This document shows positions 45,350-58,070 of a stretch of DNA of 64,000 nucleotides, piece by piece; positions within the stretch are counted from its first letter, which is position 1; each line of letters opens with the position of its first letter. This stretch comes from Haematobia irritans (Eukaryota > Arthropoda > Insecta > Diptera > Muscidae), in contig NC_134397.1 in NCBI RefSeq assembly GCF_050003625.1, forward strand, positions 279,304,070-279,368,069, given 5' to 3'. The position numbers and the translations under genes were made by a program. The notes under the pieces are model-generated. The model saw nothing but the letters and a program-made list of their open reading frames with translations, did no database searches and was not told the origin of the DNA.

Positions 45350-48099
45350 GATGTGATTTTTCCTCTTATAAGCTTGGAATTCATATCCACACATAGTCCA
45401 TAATTCAATATTACCCTCATATGAACCAATCTTCAGATTTAATTTTCACAGAGACAAATTTTGTATACTTGTCTATTTATAAATCTGTGGCTTTCAATCG
45501 AGTAGCTCCTTTAAAATATGTGCATATGTATTTTCATTTTAAGAAAACTTATACTTTGGATCGAATTTGATATCAAAAGCCCTACAAAAATCTATGTTTA
45601 CCTAACAACTCCGTATTAAATTTTTTCATTAAACTTTTGAAGAGACAAGCCCACTGTGCCTTGCCATTGCGATAGAGTCCCATTGCTTGCATCTTGTACA
45701 GTATTTTGTAGCTTTTAAGTTTTATAGTTTTTTACCCTCTTGCATTTCTTTTTATGTTCACTTCAAAATCCTTTTCCGTTTTAACTCAGGGATGCTTATG
45801 GCAACGCCGATGCTGAAGCCGATGCCGTTGTTTTGCGTTATCGGTCCACATTCACACAAACACACACACACACATCGTATGTTCGCATCGTATAGCAGCA
45901 GCAGCCAACATATTTTTGAGGATATGTGTTCTATGTTTTCTCTTCTGCAAGAGTATCAGCATGTGTGCGTACGTGCGTGTGTGTGCATGTGAACTGGAGT
46001 AAGAGCAGATTTACATATGGATTCATGGATTTAGTGCGTATAACTGTATGAGTGTGATGATATTTGAGTGTTGTGTGATGCGTTATTGTACGGCGAACAA
46101 AATAATGTGTAGAGTTGCCAGTTTCCTTTGGCTGTGAGTAGAATGATACGAAGGAAAAGCTACTGAAGGGTTTGGACGGACATACAAAAAAAATGTTTTT
46201 AGTTTGTATTGCTGTTTTGGTCCTTCTTGCCCCTCGAAGCACTTGCAACACTCCGTTTTTTCATCGCTTTTTTTGTTAAGTGCGCGCGCGCTTTACCACT
46301 TCAGATGTTTTATACACTCAACGTTCCTTTTTGCCGGAGTTATGTTTTTGCTCCGACATTTAACCATTTGTTGTTGTTATTGTTCTATGTTCTCTGTGTG
46401 TTTTTGTTGTTTTTGGTGTTTATTTCATAAACTGCAGACATAATAAAATACGTAAAAACCCATATTTTTATAGATATATTTTTCGCTTTTATTTTGCTTG
46501 CAAAAGTCAACGAATGGAATGGAATAAAACAACATATTAAGCCATAATTGTTTTTTTTTTTTGTTTTTGCTATAGTAAAAAATATCTTTGGGTTGCATTA
46601 AGTGAAAAAATGAACTACGTACTCAATTTTGTTGTAATTGTTGTTGCTCTTTGCATGGCTGCTAATACAAATTTAAAGTAAGAGAATATTAGAAGGGAGT
46701 TAGGGTAGTGGTGGTGGTGGCGGCGGCGGCTATGTTGTACTTAGTGTGTTTGGGTGTATGTGTGTGTGCATATTTTTGTAAAAAATTTTTAGCTTGTTTG
46801 TTTTTTTTTTTTTTTTTTTGAAGGAGTTGAGAGAAGAGAAAAAAAAGAGGGAAGCAAATTTAACCCGTCTCAATTTGTTATACAAACAAAAATTAATTTT
46901 CAAAAATACTTTGAGATTTTTTTTTTCTATTTCATTATTTCTTTTGTGGTATTACATAACATAATCTATACGAAACCAAAAAAAAAAACAGGATAATTGA
47001 TATTAAAAAGAAACTAAGTGAAGTAAAAAAATTAAAAATAATACGAAAACTATATATAAACAAAAAACTGCAAGGATATCATTACCCTTTAGTTTTGAGA
47101 AATTATTTTTTTTAATTCTATTCATATATATATTTAACATTTTGATTTTAGATTCTTTAATAAGTTTAACTTTAAAAAATACACAAATTATTATCCTTCG
47201 AAAGTAATTTGCTTGTATTTTAAATGCTTAGTTTTTAAGATTTTTGTTGCAAGAGAAGTTTAGGTTTATTTAAATTTGAATACACTGTTTGTGCATCTAC
47301 AATTCATACATTTTTGAATTTTGACTTTAAAATTCTATTTTCGCTAGAAACTATTAACATTGTTTGATTAGGTGCACAAAATGAATATATATTACTAATA
47401 TCCTATAACTTAAAGTTGTCAATAATCTATTTTACATTTATATGATTTAGCTTCAAAAAAACACTAAATAACGCAGGAGTTTTTCCATAAGCTCGACTGC
47501 AAAATGGAAATTTTTAAACATAAGGCTGAGAAATAAAATTTTATTTTTGAAAATATTTTATTTTTTACAGATGATAGTTTTAGTTTTGACAGGTAACCGT
47601 TTCTACAAAAAAAAAATACTTTGTTTTTATTGTAAAGTATTTTCTTTGAGGACGCATATGCCCTAATTTATGAGAGTTTTGTTTAATTTGCTCTAAAACG
47701 ATTCCCACAAAATTTATGTTGTCTCCAATATACTCTTGATATCTAAGGCGAAATATTTCCAAATAATACTGTGTTTTAGCTACTTTTTTATTGAGTCGTA
47801 AACAAATTTTCCTCTTTGTTGAATGAGATCCCTAACGTTAGCCGTGAACCTAGGCTAAGAATTAGTAGCAATTCTTTTTGTTCTTACCGGTATAATATCA
47901 TCAAAGAGTCGGTTTAGGTTATGCTGATTGAAATTTAACTGTTGATCGACAGACAGCAAATTAAACAAAGTATTCATAAAATTTATCTTCAAGAAGGTCT
48001 TGGGGTCAATTCCTACAATCACGATACGAATAAGTCTTTTCTACAGATTCCATACAAAAGTCATATGCCACAAACATTGCTACGAAACAGGAGACACTT
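45350..48099. other. Non-coding stretch with simple repeats
   Basis: No gene is recognised. A (CA)n run is at about 45853-45873, GT-rich sequence at 45961-45992, and a GGT/GGC triplet run at about 46707-46730. Open frames at 45687-46443 owe their length to these repeats. Confidence 0.45.
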
Positions 48100-48879
48100 C
48101 CCTGCCAGCATTTCAAAGTTCCATTTCATCCTCATCGCTACCACAGAACTCGTAAGTGACACTCCAACAATCGCCAACTGTGATAGTATTTTGCCATCAC
48201 TATTCGCATGAAAGTATTTTGCCATCACTATTGTTAGAAGAGCCATTTTATATTTTGTGAAACACCAAGCACAACTAGCTTCTTACAATTTATTTAAATA
48301 AGAACGATTATGAAGTGCTGAAAACATAGTTATTTCGCTTAAAATTGTGAAATGTATATTGGTGAACAATTTTTGACTTTCCAAATGGAATAAAGTGATA
48401 GTTTTTCAAATATTTTTCCAGACACGCTGCCTCTATTGGGAATAAAAACACTGGCAAATAGACGCTACAATATGTAACTTGCAACTCAAAATCAATCCTT
48501 TATTAATGCATAAAAATATGTTAAATGTGATGTGATAGTCATATAAATGTTATATTTATGAGAATTTATAAATGTTTAATAAAATTAATAAACATCTAAA
48601 CAATCGTGTTTTACTTGACCACAATGATTCTTTTGCAACTATCTTAAAATGCACTTTCTCTGATTGTTTGAAGGGGCTCTTATTGGCGTCCTTCTAAATG
48701 TATCCAGAAGGGCACCCAATAATTGCACTCATGCGATACTTTTTTGTAGTAACTTGGCGTGGTACAACTTCTCAATAGTGACGGCGCTTTTCCGAGGAGT
48801 TTTGGATATCGTATACGACTGTTTTCGACGTAGTGGGGATTCTTAGAAGCGCCCCCAAATTCAGAAAATGTTGGCAGGG
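48100..48879. mobile_element. Possible inverted-repeat transposon
   Basis: The left end CCCTGCCAGCATTT and the inverse of the right end, CCCTGCCAACATTT, match at 13 of 14 bases, 780 bp apart. No target duplication is visible. A 24-bp motif 'agtattttgccatcactatt' is tandemly repeated near 48186-48235. No transposase is seen. Confidence 0.35.
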
Positions 48880-49328
48880 TTCTAACGAAGCACTCTTTCA
48901 GGATTATAATGGTGATTGTAGAAAAATGAGAAGGATACGTGCAATTGGCCGCCGTTGTTAATAAAATTTCATTTTAATTTATTTCTAATTTATTTATTTC
49001 TATTTCTTATTGTGAATATTCATTCGGAAGTTGTGAATTGCTTCGTTATATATTAAAAACCCTGTATCCTTACGATATTTGACTTATTAATGTTTACTTT
49101 TTGTTTAAAATTGTCATCTAGGCTTATAAATAATATGAGTACGATATGGGAAGTCAACGTAGTGTACAACTATTGTGAATGTTACTTCTGCAAATTCAAA
49201 TCAAAGGGAACTGTAAACATAGTTGTCCCAAGCGAGTCTAACATTATCTTTTGTCATTGTTAAGGGCAGCTAAACGCCAAACTGACCACAGTCACTACCA
49301 ATTACGGCATATTGACATTTCAGATAAA

Positions 49329-50404
49329 TAAACAAGTATATACAGCACTAAGTTCGACCGGGCCGAATCTTAAAGACACTTCCCGAAGATAAATTTAAAG
49401 ATTTCACCTATATCAGATTCTGGATTTATAAGAACCATTTTTGTGAGCCTAAAATACCAGAACATTTACAATTTCAGGCAAATCAGACAAAAACTACGGT
49501 TTCTAGAAACTCAAGGAGTTAAATCGGGAGATCGTTCTTATGGGGGCTATACTAAAATATGGACCGATACTCACCGTTTTCGGCACACCTCTTTATGACC
49601 CGAAAATACCTCTAGATTTCCAATTTCAGGCAAATTGGATACAAACTTCGGATTCTAGAAGCCCAAGAAGTAAAATCGGGAAATCGGCCTATATGGGGGC
49701 TATACCAAAATATGGACCGATACTCACCATTTTTGGCACACCTCTTTATGACACGAAAATACCTCTAGATTTCCAATTTCAGACAAATTGGATAAAAACT
49801 ACGGTTTCTATAAGCCCAAGACCCCAAATCGGGAGGTACTCACAATTTTTGGCACACGTATTTGTGGTCCTACAATACCTCTAGATTTCCAATTTCAGGT
49901 AAATTGAATAAAAACTGCGGTTTCTATAAGCCCAAGAAGTAAAATCGGGAGATCGGTCTATATGGGGGCTATACCAAAACATGGACCGATACTCACTATT
50001 TTTGGCACACCTCTTTATGGCCATAAAATACCTCTAGATTTCAAATTTCAGGCAAATTGGATAAAAACTACGATTTCTATAAGCCCAAGACCACAAATCG
50101 GGAGGTCGTTTTATATGGGGACTATATCAAAACCTGGACCGATATAGCCCATCTTCGAACTTGCCCTGCCTGCAGACAAAAGACGAGTTTGTGCAAAATT
50201 TCAGCACGATTGCTTCATTATTGAAGACTGTAGCGTGATTACAACCGACAGACAGACGGACATTGTTATATCGTCTTAGAATTTCTCCCTGATCAAGAAT
50301 ATATATACTTTATATAGTCGGAAATCGATATTTCGATGTGTTACAAACGGAATGGCAAACTTATTATACCCCCGTCACCATTCTATGGTGGTGGGTATAA
50401 AAAC
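49329..50404 (+). mobile_element. DINE-1/Helentron-like element, family 3
   Basis: Starts 'aacaagtatatacagc..taagttcgaccgggccga' and ends in a hairpin around 'cgtcaccattctatggtggt' followed by 'gggtataaaa'. Four to five internal units of about 153 bp carry 'tatgggggctatac', 'tatggaccgatactcac' and 'ttccaatttcaggcaaattg'; one unit has a deletion. A 'cagacagacggacat' motif and 'gatgtgttacaaacggaatg' near the end match family 2. The open frames at 49540-50147 are products of the array. Confidence 0.65.
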
Positions 50405-52414
50405 AGGCAAAACGAAATAAATTAAAATTTTGTGAACATTTTCATTTTCCCAATTATTTGGAGTCTCAATTTTATGTAATAGATTTTTTTTTGGAATTAC
50501 CAAAAATTCTTGCAGTTAATATATTGTGTAATTTGATTTGATGAAAATTAATTATATTAAAATTTCGAATTCCATGCTAATTAAGAATGACTTTTTGTTT
50601 GCCTATACATATGATAGAAACCACACACACTCACACAGCCAACCCCATATGAATTCCCCAACATGTATGTGTAGGTATTACACCGTCATCATCAAAGGTG
50701 ACTAGCAAGAAAATATTTTGCTATTGCCTCTTTGACTAATTAACTTTATGGTTGATATTCTTTGGAATTTCTCAGATGAAGGTTACCACCCTGTCACTCT
50801 CAGGGGATTTTTCATCTGTGGATTTCATTTTTAATTTTTTTGATAAGACCAAAAAAAAACAAACTCCAACGCACGAAATATTTCACTTGAATTCCTGAGT
50901 AATGCTATTTCTATGTCATCTGTCAAATTTGAATAGCACCAGACATTTAGTGGCCCCAAAGCTGAATCATCCTTCTCTAAATGAAAGTGCAAATATGAAG
51001 ACATTTTGTAATTGCCTCGAAAAAAAGGTTACTTGCCATAAAATTTTGAAGCATGTCAGTGATAGGACAAAAACGCACATGGGCTTTGCGAAATTGGGTA
51101 GGGAGAGTATAGTTACCTATCCCCAAACTAAAAAGAAGAACTACAATCTGTTGAGCCAATTTCCACCTTTCGATGTTGAGTGTGGGATGGTTTTGCCAAA
51201 AAAAAAAAAAAAAACGCACATCACCTATACATTATTAATGGAGCATGTCACAAAGATCCCATAACCCACATTCCACTTCATTTATGGCGATTCCATTCCA
51301 TCTTTTTCATCCTTCCAATCGTACAAAATTCATTTTCCTTCATTCATTCCCATAATGTGTCATGTGAACAATAACGTAGATATCATCGTTGGAAAACATG
51401 GTACATTTTTGAATTGAAATAGGTCTGGTGATGGTCGTTTGCTGGTCCTTGGTCCTTAATTTCCGTAATTGTTTATCATACTCCTGCCGGTGTCCATTGC
51501 CATTGGTGATGCTCCTTTACAGGATGCTTTTCTTTGGTTTGGCAATGACAACAACAAAAACAAAAATACACAAATGGAACAAGAATTTGCTTCAAACATA
51601 CTTTATTCATTAGCGTGATTGTTTTTCTTTGCTCTACAGTGGAGAGTATCCTTCCTTTATCATTTTAACGCTCCGAGTTTTTTTTTTTTTTGCTACTCCG
51701 TCTTTGCAGCCATTTTTCTTTTCTTATGAACGTCATTCTTTAATTAATTATTACATTGTTTAACTTTTTCCTTAAAACACTCCCATAGAATCGAATCTGT
51801 CGGAGATAGAAAAGGAGAGATACAGATAAGGAGATCTACAAACCCTTCATGTCCTTACAATGGCAAATTGTATGCAAACGACTACGTGATGACTACAAAC
51901 AAAAAGGGATGACTTGATGGTCAATTAAAGTCGTCCATGTTATACCCTACATTGTAGGATTAAATTGAGGGGAACAAACACAGTCCTATGGAATATTTCG
52001 CAAAAGGGTTAGATTATGATTAGCATACCAAAAGCAACAGAATAAAACAAATAAAAAATGATGTCAGGTGGTACAAAACAAAGACGGGATAATTACTCAC
52101 AATACAGGCGACATATTTTCCACTGGACAAAGATGAAAGCCACTTCTATACATTAGCCTATGAATAATTTAGGTATTCCAAAACGGAGTTACCATGGGAA
52201 ATTCATTGTTCAAATAAACTTCCCCTGTCCCATAATTTTATTGCCACACAATATTGTGTAGATTTGGGCAAGAAAAAAACAGAAATCCCGTTTTAATTTA
52301 AATATATTCGTACTGGGCATATTTTAGGAATTCCAAAATGAAGTTAACATGGGAAAACGCAATCGAAAAATCAAAGTAAATAAATTACTTCTCAAAATAA
52401 AAAGATCAATTTTG
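50405..52414. other. Non-coding stretch
   Basis: No gene is recognised. The pair of open frames at 50902-51374 crosses a poly-A run and has no motif. Confidence 0.4.
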
Positions 52415-52560
52415 TTTTCTAAAGGTTGAGTTGATTATGCGTCCGATGATTGAAGAGTTGACTTTTCTCCTTGACGCGACTGCTTGGTTAGAGCGCTTCG
52501 AACTTGAAAAAATCAACCCTTCCATCAACGCACGGATCACCGCATGGTATGGTTTATGGT
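52415..52560 (+). repeat. Dispersed repeat E, copy 2
   Basis: Inverted match to 41655-41850. Lies directly before a truncated SINE. Confidence 0.6.
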
Positions 52561-52621
52561 ATAATTCAATCTGAAGAGGATATTTTCCAGCCGTGTAATA
52601 AATATCCCATAGGTAAAATAG

Positions 52622-52767
52622 TGGGAGCTAACGTGGTGCAATGGTTACCATGCCCGCCTTGCATACACAAGGTCGTGCTTCGATCGAACACCAAAAAGTT
52701 TTTCGCGGGGGGATTATCCCACCTCAGTAATGCTGGTAACATTTCTGAGCTTCTCTAAGTGGTTTAA
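52622..52767 (+). mobile_element. tRNA-headed SINE, 3'-truncated
   Basis: The head ('gtggtgcaatggttaccatg') and the 'acaccaaaaagtttttcgcg' and 'attatcccacctcagtaatg' blocks are present. A few bases of the B-box region are lost, and the copy stops after 'ttctctaagtggttta', so the LINE-like tail is absent. Confidence 0.8.
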
Positions 52768-52866
52768 TCTATCATACGAAGAACGAATGGATGGACAGAG
52801 GGACATACAGGTAACATTGGCTCGAGAGACGATTCTGAGTCAATCAACAAAGTCGTATATTTTTAG

Positions 52867-54168
52867 CAGGGACCGTAAATAACTGTTATCCAGAAAATTT
52901 AAACTCAAAAACTCTTCATGTTAGAGTCAACGGAGACCTATATTGTCATATACCAATAGATTCATCTCGGAAAGCTCTTTCAGAATCTATGGTGATATTA
53001 AAAAAACACTCTCAACTCCAAAGTTAACGGTTATTTTCAACGTAAAAATAAAAGGTCATAAATAAACTCTTTTTTTATGAGTTTTATTTTTTCCTTCAGA
53101 AAATAATACTCTTTTTTGGAGTTTTATTTTTTCTTCGGAAAATAAAACTCTTTTCATGAGTTTTATTTTTTTCGTCTTAAATAACACTCATATTCATTTT
53201 TTTTTGCAGTTTCTTGTTTTATTGAGTTTATCTCACATTAAGCTTGTATTAATTTATTTATTTAATTTAACGAACATATTGTTTTCCAAATATTCAACGG
53301 AAAGATTTAAACACAGGTCGCTCATTACCAATTTAGGAGCAGAGAATGCTCTTCCCACGCTTACTTGGGTTGCAGGCTCCTTCGCTATGATGCGCTGAAG
53401 ACACGGATCCAAATATAAGCCTGCAAGGAGTGTTGGATTTTTTAGCAGCAAGTTTTCACGCCGTTCTAATATTGTCAGAAATTCTGAGCTGGCGGCTTCG
53501 ACGAATTTCTAGCTTCATTTGAAGCCATATTTTAAAGAAATCGCTATAAAATAATCGCTCTGCTTACTCCAAGAGGGCTTTCCCATTCTGACAGACTTAG
53601 ATTAAGGGCGGCATCGACATTTTTCAATCAGAAGGATTTATAACGCATTAAGCTTTTTAGCATCAAGTAGGATGAATTCCATCCCGTCTGACTAGTCATG
53701 TTCCTAAAATAATTTTTAACTTAAGCTGAGTACTATGTTCAGTTTTCAAGCTGAAAACCAGCTTGTTTTCGCGGTTATTTTTTTTAATTAATTAATTTAG
53801 AAAAATAAAATTATTTACAATCAATTGCTTGGATCTTTTCCATCCATTATTTTGCAAGACTTGATCAAAATATAATCGTCTTCCTAAATATATTTGTACT
53901 TTTAATTTAGTGTTTTGGTGAAAACCCCGACCATAGTACTCACCTTTATCGTCCAAAAAAGAGTTTTATTTTCCGAAGAAAAAAATAAAACTCCAAAAAA
54001 GAGTATAATTTTCTGAAGGAAAAATAAAACTCATAAAAAGTGTTTTATTTATGACGGATAAATAAAACTATCTTTTTAACAGTTTCATTCGAGTTTTTAT
54101 TTTTTTGTCACAAAATAACGATTAAAAAATAACTTTTTTGATAGCACTTATAACCGTTACGGTCTCTG
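52867..54168. mobile_element. hAT transposon with fold-back arms and a transposase remnant
   Basis: Ends are CAGGGACCGTAA on the left and, read inward from the right, CAGAGACCGTAA. An exact 8-bp duplication, ATTTTTAG, is at 52859-52866 and 54169-54176. Inside, arms of about 120-130 bp at 53061-53195 and 53955-54075 are inverted copies built from 'ggagttttattttttc' units. Between them lies a decayed piece of hAT transposase on the minus strand. Length is 1302 bp, far short of an autonomous hAT. Confidence 0.88.
53254..53507 (-). pseudogene. hAT transposase C-terminal remnant
   Basis: The frame reads ERRENLLLKNPTLLAGLYLD and then, after a deletion, PATQVSVGRAFSAPKLVMSD followed by LCLNLSVEYLENNMFVKLNK. 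The first block matches the 'LLAxxYLDPR' region of hAT transposases, and the second the C-terminal hAT dimerisation domain ('PATSxxVERxFSxxxxxxSD', then 'LSxExxExxxFxKxN'). The stretch usually lying between them is missing, so the protein is not functional. The frame is closed upstream by a stop near 53508. Confidence 0.8.
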
Positions 54169-54486
54169 ATTTTTAGTATTCAAATTCGAATAATTGGCTT
54201 TTGATTTTTTTAAATCAACTCCTATAAAATTTTAACGAATAATTCCAAAACTCGACATTGGATTAAAAGGAGATGTAATGCAATAATTTCTATGGTAACT
54301 CTGGGAGTATGTGTACTGAGAAAAAAACTTATCGACTTCCAAAGATGTTCAAAGAAGCGGAAAATTTACCTAAGGATAAGGATAATTCTCTATTTAATAT
54401 TTCAGTTATTCATACATCGGTTAATAATCGTTCACGACCACTACTGTTTTATTCCTCTTTAAGCTAAAGTCTGGTTTAATAGACAG

Positions 54487-54606
54487 CAGTTCAAGGCAAA
54501 CTGGCTTTCTGCGGCGAAGAAGGTGGACAAGGTGGCTGTACAATATCTGATGGCAGGTGTCAAGCGTGAGGCCCGGCAATTCGGATTTGGAAAAGCGAAA
54601 GCCTAA
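54487..54606 (+). pseudogene. Tc1/mariner-type transposase C-terminal scrap
   Basis: Thirty-nine residues (starting QFKANWLSAAKKVDKVAVQY and ending KREARQFGFGKAKA) lead to a stop at 54604-54606. An AT-rich 3' flank follows with 'tttcaccgatttacacgcg' and 'gaccgtctcaccc', as in the 3' ends of some insect Tc1/mariner elements. No more of the transposase is recognisable upstream. The family is from memory and not certain. Confidence 0.5.
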
Positions 54607-54844
54607 CTGAATATTTTTCCTGAATTTTATACTAATTGAACTTGAAAAAGAAATTTAATTTGATTTTTTAAATAAACGATTTCACCGATTTACACGCGTT
54701 TTCCCTTGACCAAATTTTGACCGTCTCACCCTTTATATATATTTTTGTGCAGATCGGCAAATGTTTCGCCATGTATCTTGCGAACAACAACTATGCGTAC
54801 AAACGGACATAGAGTTAGAGGTAGATTGGCGCAAATTGTAGTTC

Positions 54845-54925
54845 TGAGTCATGCAGTGGCACAATGGTTATTATGCCCACATTTCATGCTAAGGGTCTTC
54901 AGTTCATTCTCACATAAAAAAAAAA
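54845..54925 (+). repeat. Worn SINE head
   Basis: 'gtggcacaatggttattatg' and 'cccacatttcatgctaaggg' resemble the SINE tRNA-like head with the B-box decayed to 'cttcagttcattctc'. An A-run follows. Confidence 0.45.
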
Positions 54926-54929
54926 TATT

Positions 54930-57240
54930 TTCAAAAGCAATGTATTTACAATTGCAGTTATGTGTTCTCTAACATATGAACTTTATGATAAACACTCAAT
55001 AATAAAGCGAAAAAACTTCAACTGAGTCCAAAACATCACTTATAGACCATAATTACCTTGGGCCTCAACAAGGTCAGGTGGTCTTAAATAAAAAAATATG
55101 TGGAGAAAACGAGAAATACCTTCCAAATCAAGTAGGGATATTCGTAATTTTACGTCATCCTTTGGGGATTATGCCAACTGTTCCGCAGTCATTTCAATTA
55201 GAAAGCCATTATCTTTACCTTCTTACCTAGAGGTTATCGTCTTGCCAAGCGAGAGTGAGAGAGGAAAAATGCTCATCCCACTTTTCACCACTTAAGATTG
55301 CAATCCGCAATCCAATAGACTGCAGTTAGAGTTCTTTACACATTCTTTGTTTTGTAAAGGGGGAAGTAAATACGCATCTACCTGTTAACTGTCGCCATTT
55401 ATTTTTCCCCTATTCCCCATATGGAAATTCATATACAAATGCTCGGGATATTGACACACTTGAAAATGCATTTGCCCTGGGACCATGGCAGACCCAAGCG
55501 TAAACTTAGAGCTTCTGTATGGCACGGCTGTGGCAGTAGGGTATTGTCACTTGCCATGGAGTTTTGAGTAGAAAATAGCAGATGCCATCTTTCATAAATC
55601 CTTTTGAGGCAACAAATGAAAACAACTTCTTTTCTATTCACTGGCGCTTCAGGTTCTTGGTTCTTTTTTAGCTCATGTCGTTTTGTTTTTTCTGCTGTTC
55701 ATCCTAGCTAAGGAGGTCTTAACCTACTCCTTCTCACCCCTCCCCATCCAAAGAGATTCTATTCAGAAGGACAACAAAAGTTACTTGTTGTACAAGAGTC
55801 ATCTTTGGGTTCTTCTTCTTGCATGGTTAAAGTCCTTCAAATTGCCTTCTTCTTGGCCCTCCTGCTTATTCATGTATTTTACCTTTATTTGTCTGTTTCT
55901 CTGTTTGTTATGAGTGAACATGAATGGAACTGGAATGAGAATTCTGAACAGAGCTTTGGTGTGGTTAGATGGAACAGAGGACGGGTTTGCCTCTAAGAAA
56001 TCTGCTTCTTCGTCATGCTATTCATGAACACCAAAATCGAGGACTTCCAACAGATAGGTAGAGAGGGAGGGAGAGAGAGAGAGAGGAGGCCGACTACGAT
56101 AGAATACTAACAACAGCAACATTATGGAAAAAAGGGGTTATACTGTCACTTGAAAATGTTGACATGTTCAAAAGAAATTAGGGGTAATTGACTTGTTTAA
56201 AATTATTTAGATTTTTTTCCCTCCGATATATAATATGCTTGTTCTTCCCCCCCCCCCCTCTCCATCACCCCAGCGCCCCCAATGCTTGCTGCCATCATCC
56301 TTCAAGCTTTTTTTTGCTTTTGTGTAATAAGTAATAAGCAGACGAATCAGAGGATTGCTTTCGCGACAGAGAGAGAGAGAGAGCGCGGGCGAGAGGTAAA
56401 CCAACAAAAATGAAAAGAAATCATGATAAGTATACCTATGACCTCAGTAAAGTAGCACAAAATGTCATTATAAAGAATGAAGCAAAAACCCAAGGAATAC
56501 TCAACATTTTTTTTTTGGTTTTGATGGAGCAGGTTCGGTGGGGTATGAGATGTTCTCATATCAAAGCTTAAAATATCGAAATATCGGAGTATGTCCTTTC
56601 CGTTTGTACATCCATTTGTCTTACTATTCCCTCCTCTCCTGGTGCTCACTGCCTGACTGTCGGTCTTTGCAATAAAATGTACGATAAAGAAGAACAAAAA
56701 AAAACACTCATCACCAAATAGTACAACGATGGAACGGCAAACAACGACCCATACAGACAGTAGATACCAAACAACAGGCAGTTGGGGAGTCCTTCTACCC
56801 ATCCATCCCTCACTAGGGTTGGCAATATTGTATCGCCTATCATATATAAATCTACGATACGATATGATGACGATGGTGCCGTACAACAATACAATCTACA
56901 TAAAAAAGGAGACTCAGTCTTGTGCCATTCTTCGATGTATCTAGCATGGGGTTTTATGCTATTTCTTCGCTTTTCATTTGGTGATGGGCGCAAAATGTGC
57001 CTTCCATAGTCTTGGTTCCTTCTTATGCTTCTTCGTTTTTACTCTTGTTTTATTATAAAAGTGTTACAACATTGTGTAGTCGTAACATTTTATTTGATAA
57101 AGGATATAATAAAAATGATTATATGCTTATCAAAAATCATTTCCTTTCCCCCACCTTGTTTCGCTCTCCTTTTTTTGTATCCACACCCACAGTGAACCTG
57201 ACACAATGTAGTCAAGGTTGAGTATTGGAATAATAAAAGG
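54930..57240. other. Non-coding stretch with microsatellites
   Basis: No gene is recognised. A (GA)n stretch lies at about 56064-56084, a C-run at about 56247-56258 and a (GA)n at about 56369-56383. The open frames at 56347-57009 overlap on both strands and lack motifs. Confidence 0.4.
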
Positions 57241-57258
57241 AATTTTCCATTTTTTCAG

Positions 57259-57376
57259 GATGGTCGCATTAATTCATTAATTAATATTGAGGACGAGTTG
57301 TCGAAGGACAACAACGAATGGGAAGCAAAGATGTATTTTGCGGAATTGATGTATGGACTTCCGAAGAAAGCCTCTG
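57259..57376 (+). other. Candidate isolated exon, product unknown
   Basis: A polypyrimidine tract and 'ttttttcag' precede an open stretch of 39 codons (DGRINSLINIEDELSKDNNE, then WEAKMYFAELMYGLPKKAS), followed by 'g|gtaggc'. Codon composition is much less AT-rich than the surroundings. No partner exon was linked, and I do not recognise the peptide. It could be a real exon, a pseudogene or part of a transposon. Confidence 0.3.
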
Positions 57377-57728
57377 GTAGGCTTTTAAAAATGTTCAAAC
57401 TTTTTAAAGCCACATAATCACATTAGAGCTAAAAGTAGAAATTAGCGTCAAAACATTAACGTTACTCTGTTTGTTTGCTAACAGTTTCAAAGAAAGAAAA
57501 AAGAGGATTTAAAACTTTTCTCTTATAAAGAGTTTTATGATCGAACAAGAGAAATTTGTCATATCAATAAAACATCTCGGTAAATACCAAGAAACATATT
57601 TGAGGATTTAAATTAAAGATTACACTCAACTTAACTTAATTTTAATGAAATACAAAACTCCCATGCATTTTTAGAAATAATGAACGGAACCAGAATGATA
57701 CATAGCCAAGGTATCAATGTAAGTTTAA

Positions 57729-57890
57729 TTATTGGACAAGAGGCTATGGGATCAGACCATAGCTTTACAGGTTGCTGCTGAATTGGGTAGAGACACATCC
57801 AAGGTTATTTGTCCTGGTATAGAGTCATTCCCTCTGCATTTCCTCACAGCCAAAAATCCACCGTCTCAGAGGAGAAAAGTCCAACACTAA
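57729..57890 (+). other. Coding-like fragment, product unknown
   Basis: An open stretch of 53 codons without a start, including RLWDQTIALQVAAELGRDTS and KVICPGIESFPLHFLT, ends at a stop at 57888-57890. Its balanced composition and peptide look unlike the surrounding AT-rich DNA. It lies 350 bp after the candidate exon at 57259. No family is recognised. Confidence 0.3.
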
Positions 57891-58070
57891 TAGAAAAGAT
57901 CGCGTTCAAAAATCGTGAACGGACGGTAACAAAATGAAACGGAAACTTTCATGAAAAATCAAAACGGATTGTTCACGGTTTGTCCACGGGGGTTCACGAT
58001 TTCGTTTTTCTTTGGCCATCGAAAGTCTTCAAATAAGCGTTAGACGTTCTTACGACAACTCCGTCGGTGG

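Noticed and set aside
45687..46443. Open frames with hydrophobic or His/Thr-rich peptides
   Set aside because: They are translations of CA/GT microsatellites and T-rich DNA.
49540..50147. 114- and 61-codon plus-strand frames
   Set aside because: They are translations of the tandem units of the DINE-like element.
52470..52500. tRNA-like 'gactgcttggttagagcg'
   Set aside because: Resembles an A-box, but no B-box follows at a usable distance, and the region belongs to dispersed repeat E.
56347..57009. Overlapping open frames on both strands, up to 180 codons
   Set aside because: Both strands are open over the same low-stop region, start in a GA microsatellite on one side, and show no recognisable motif.
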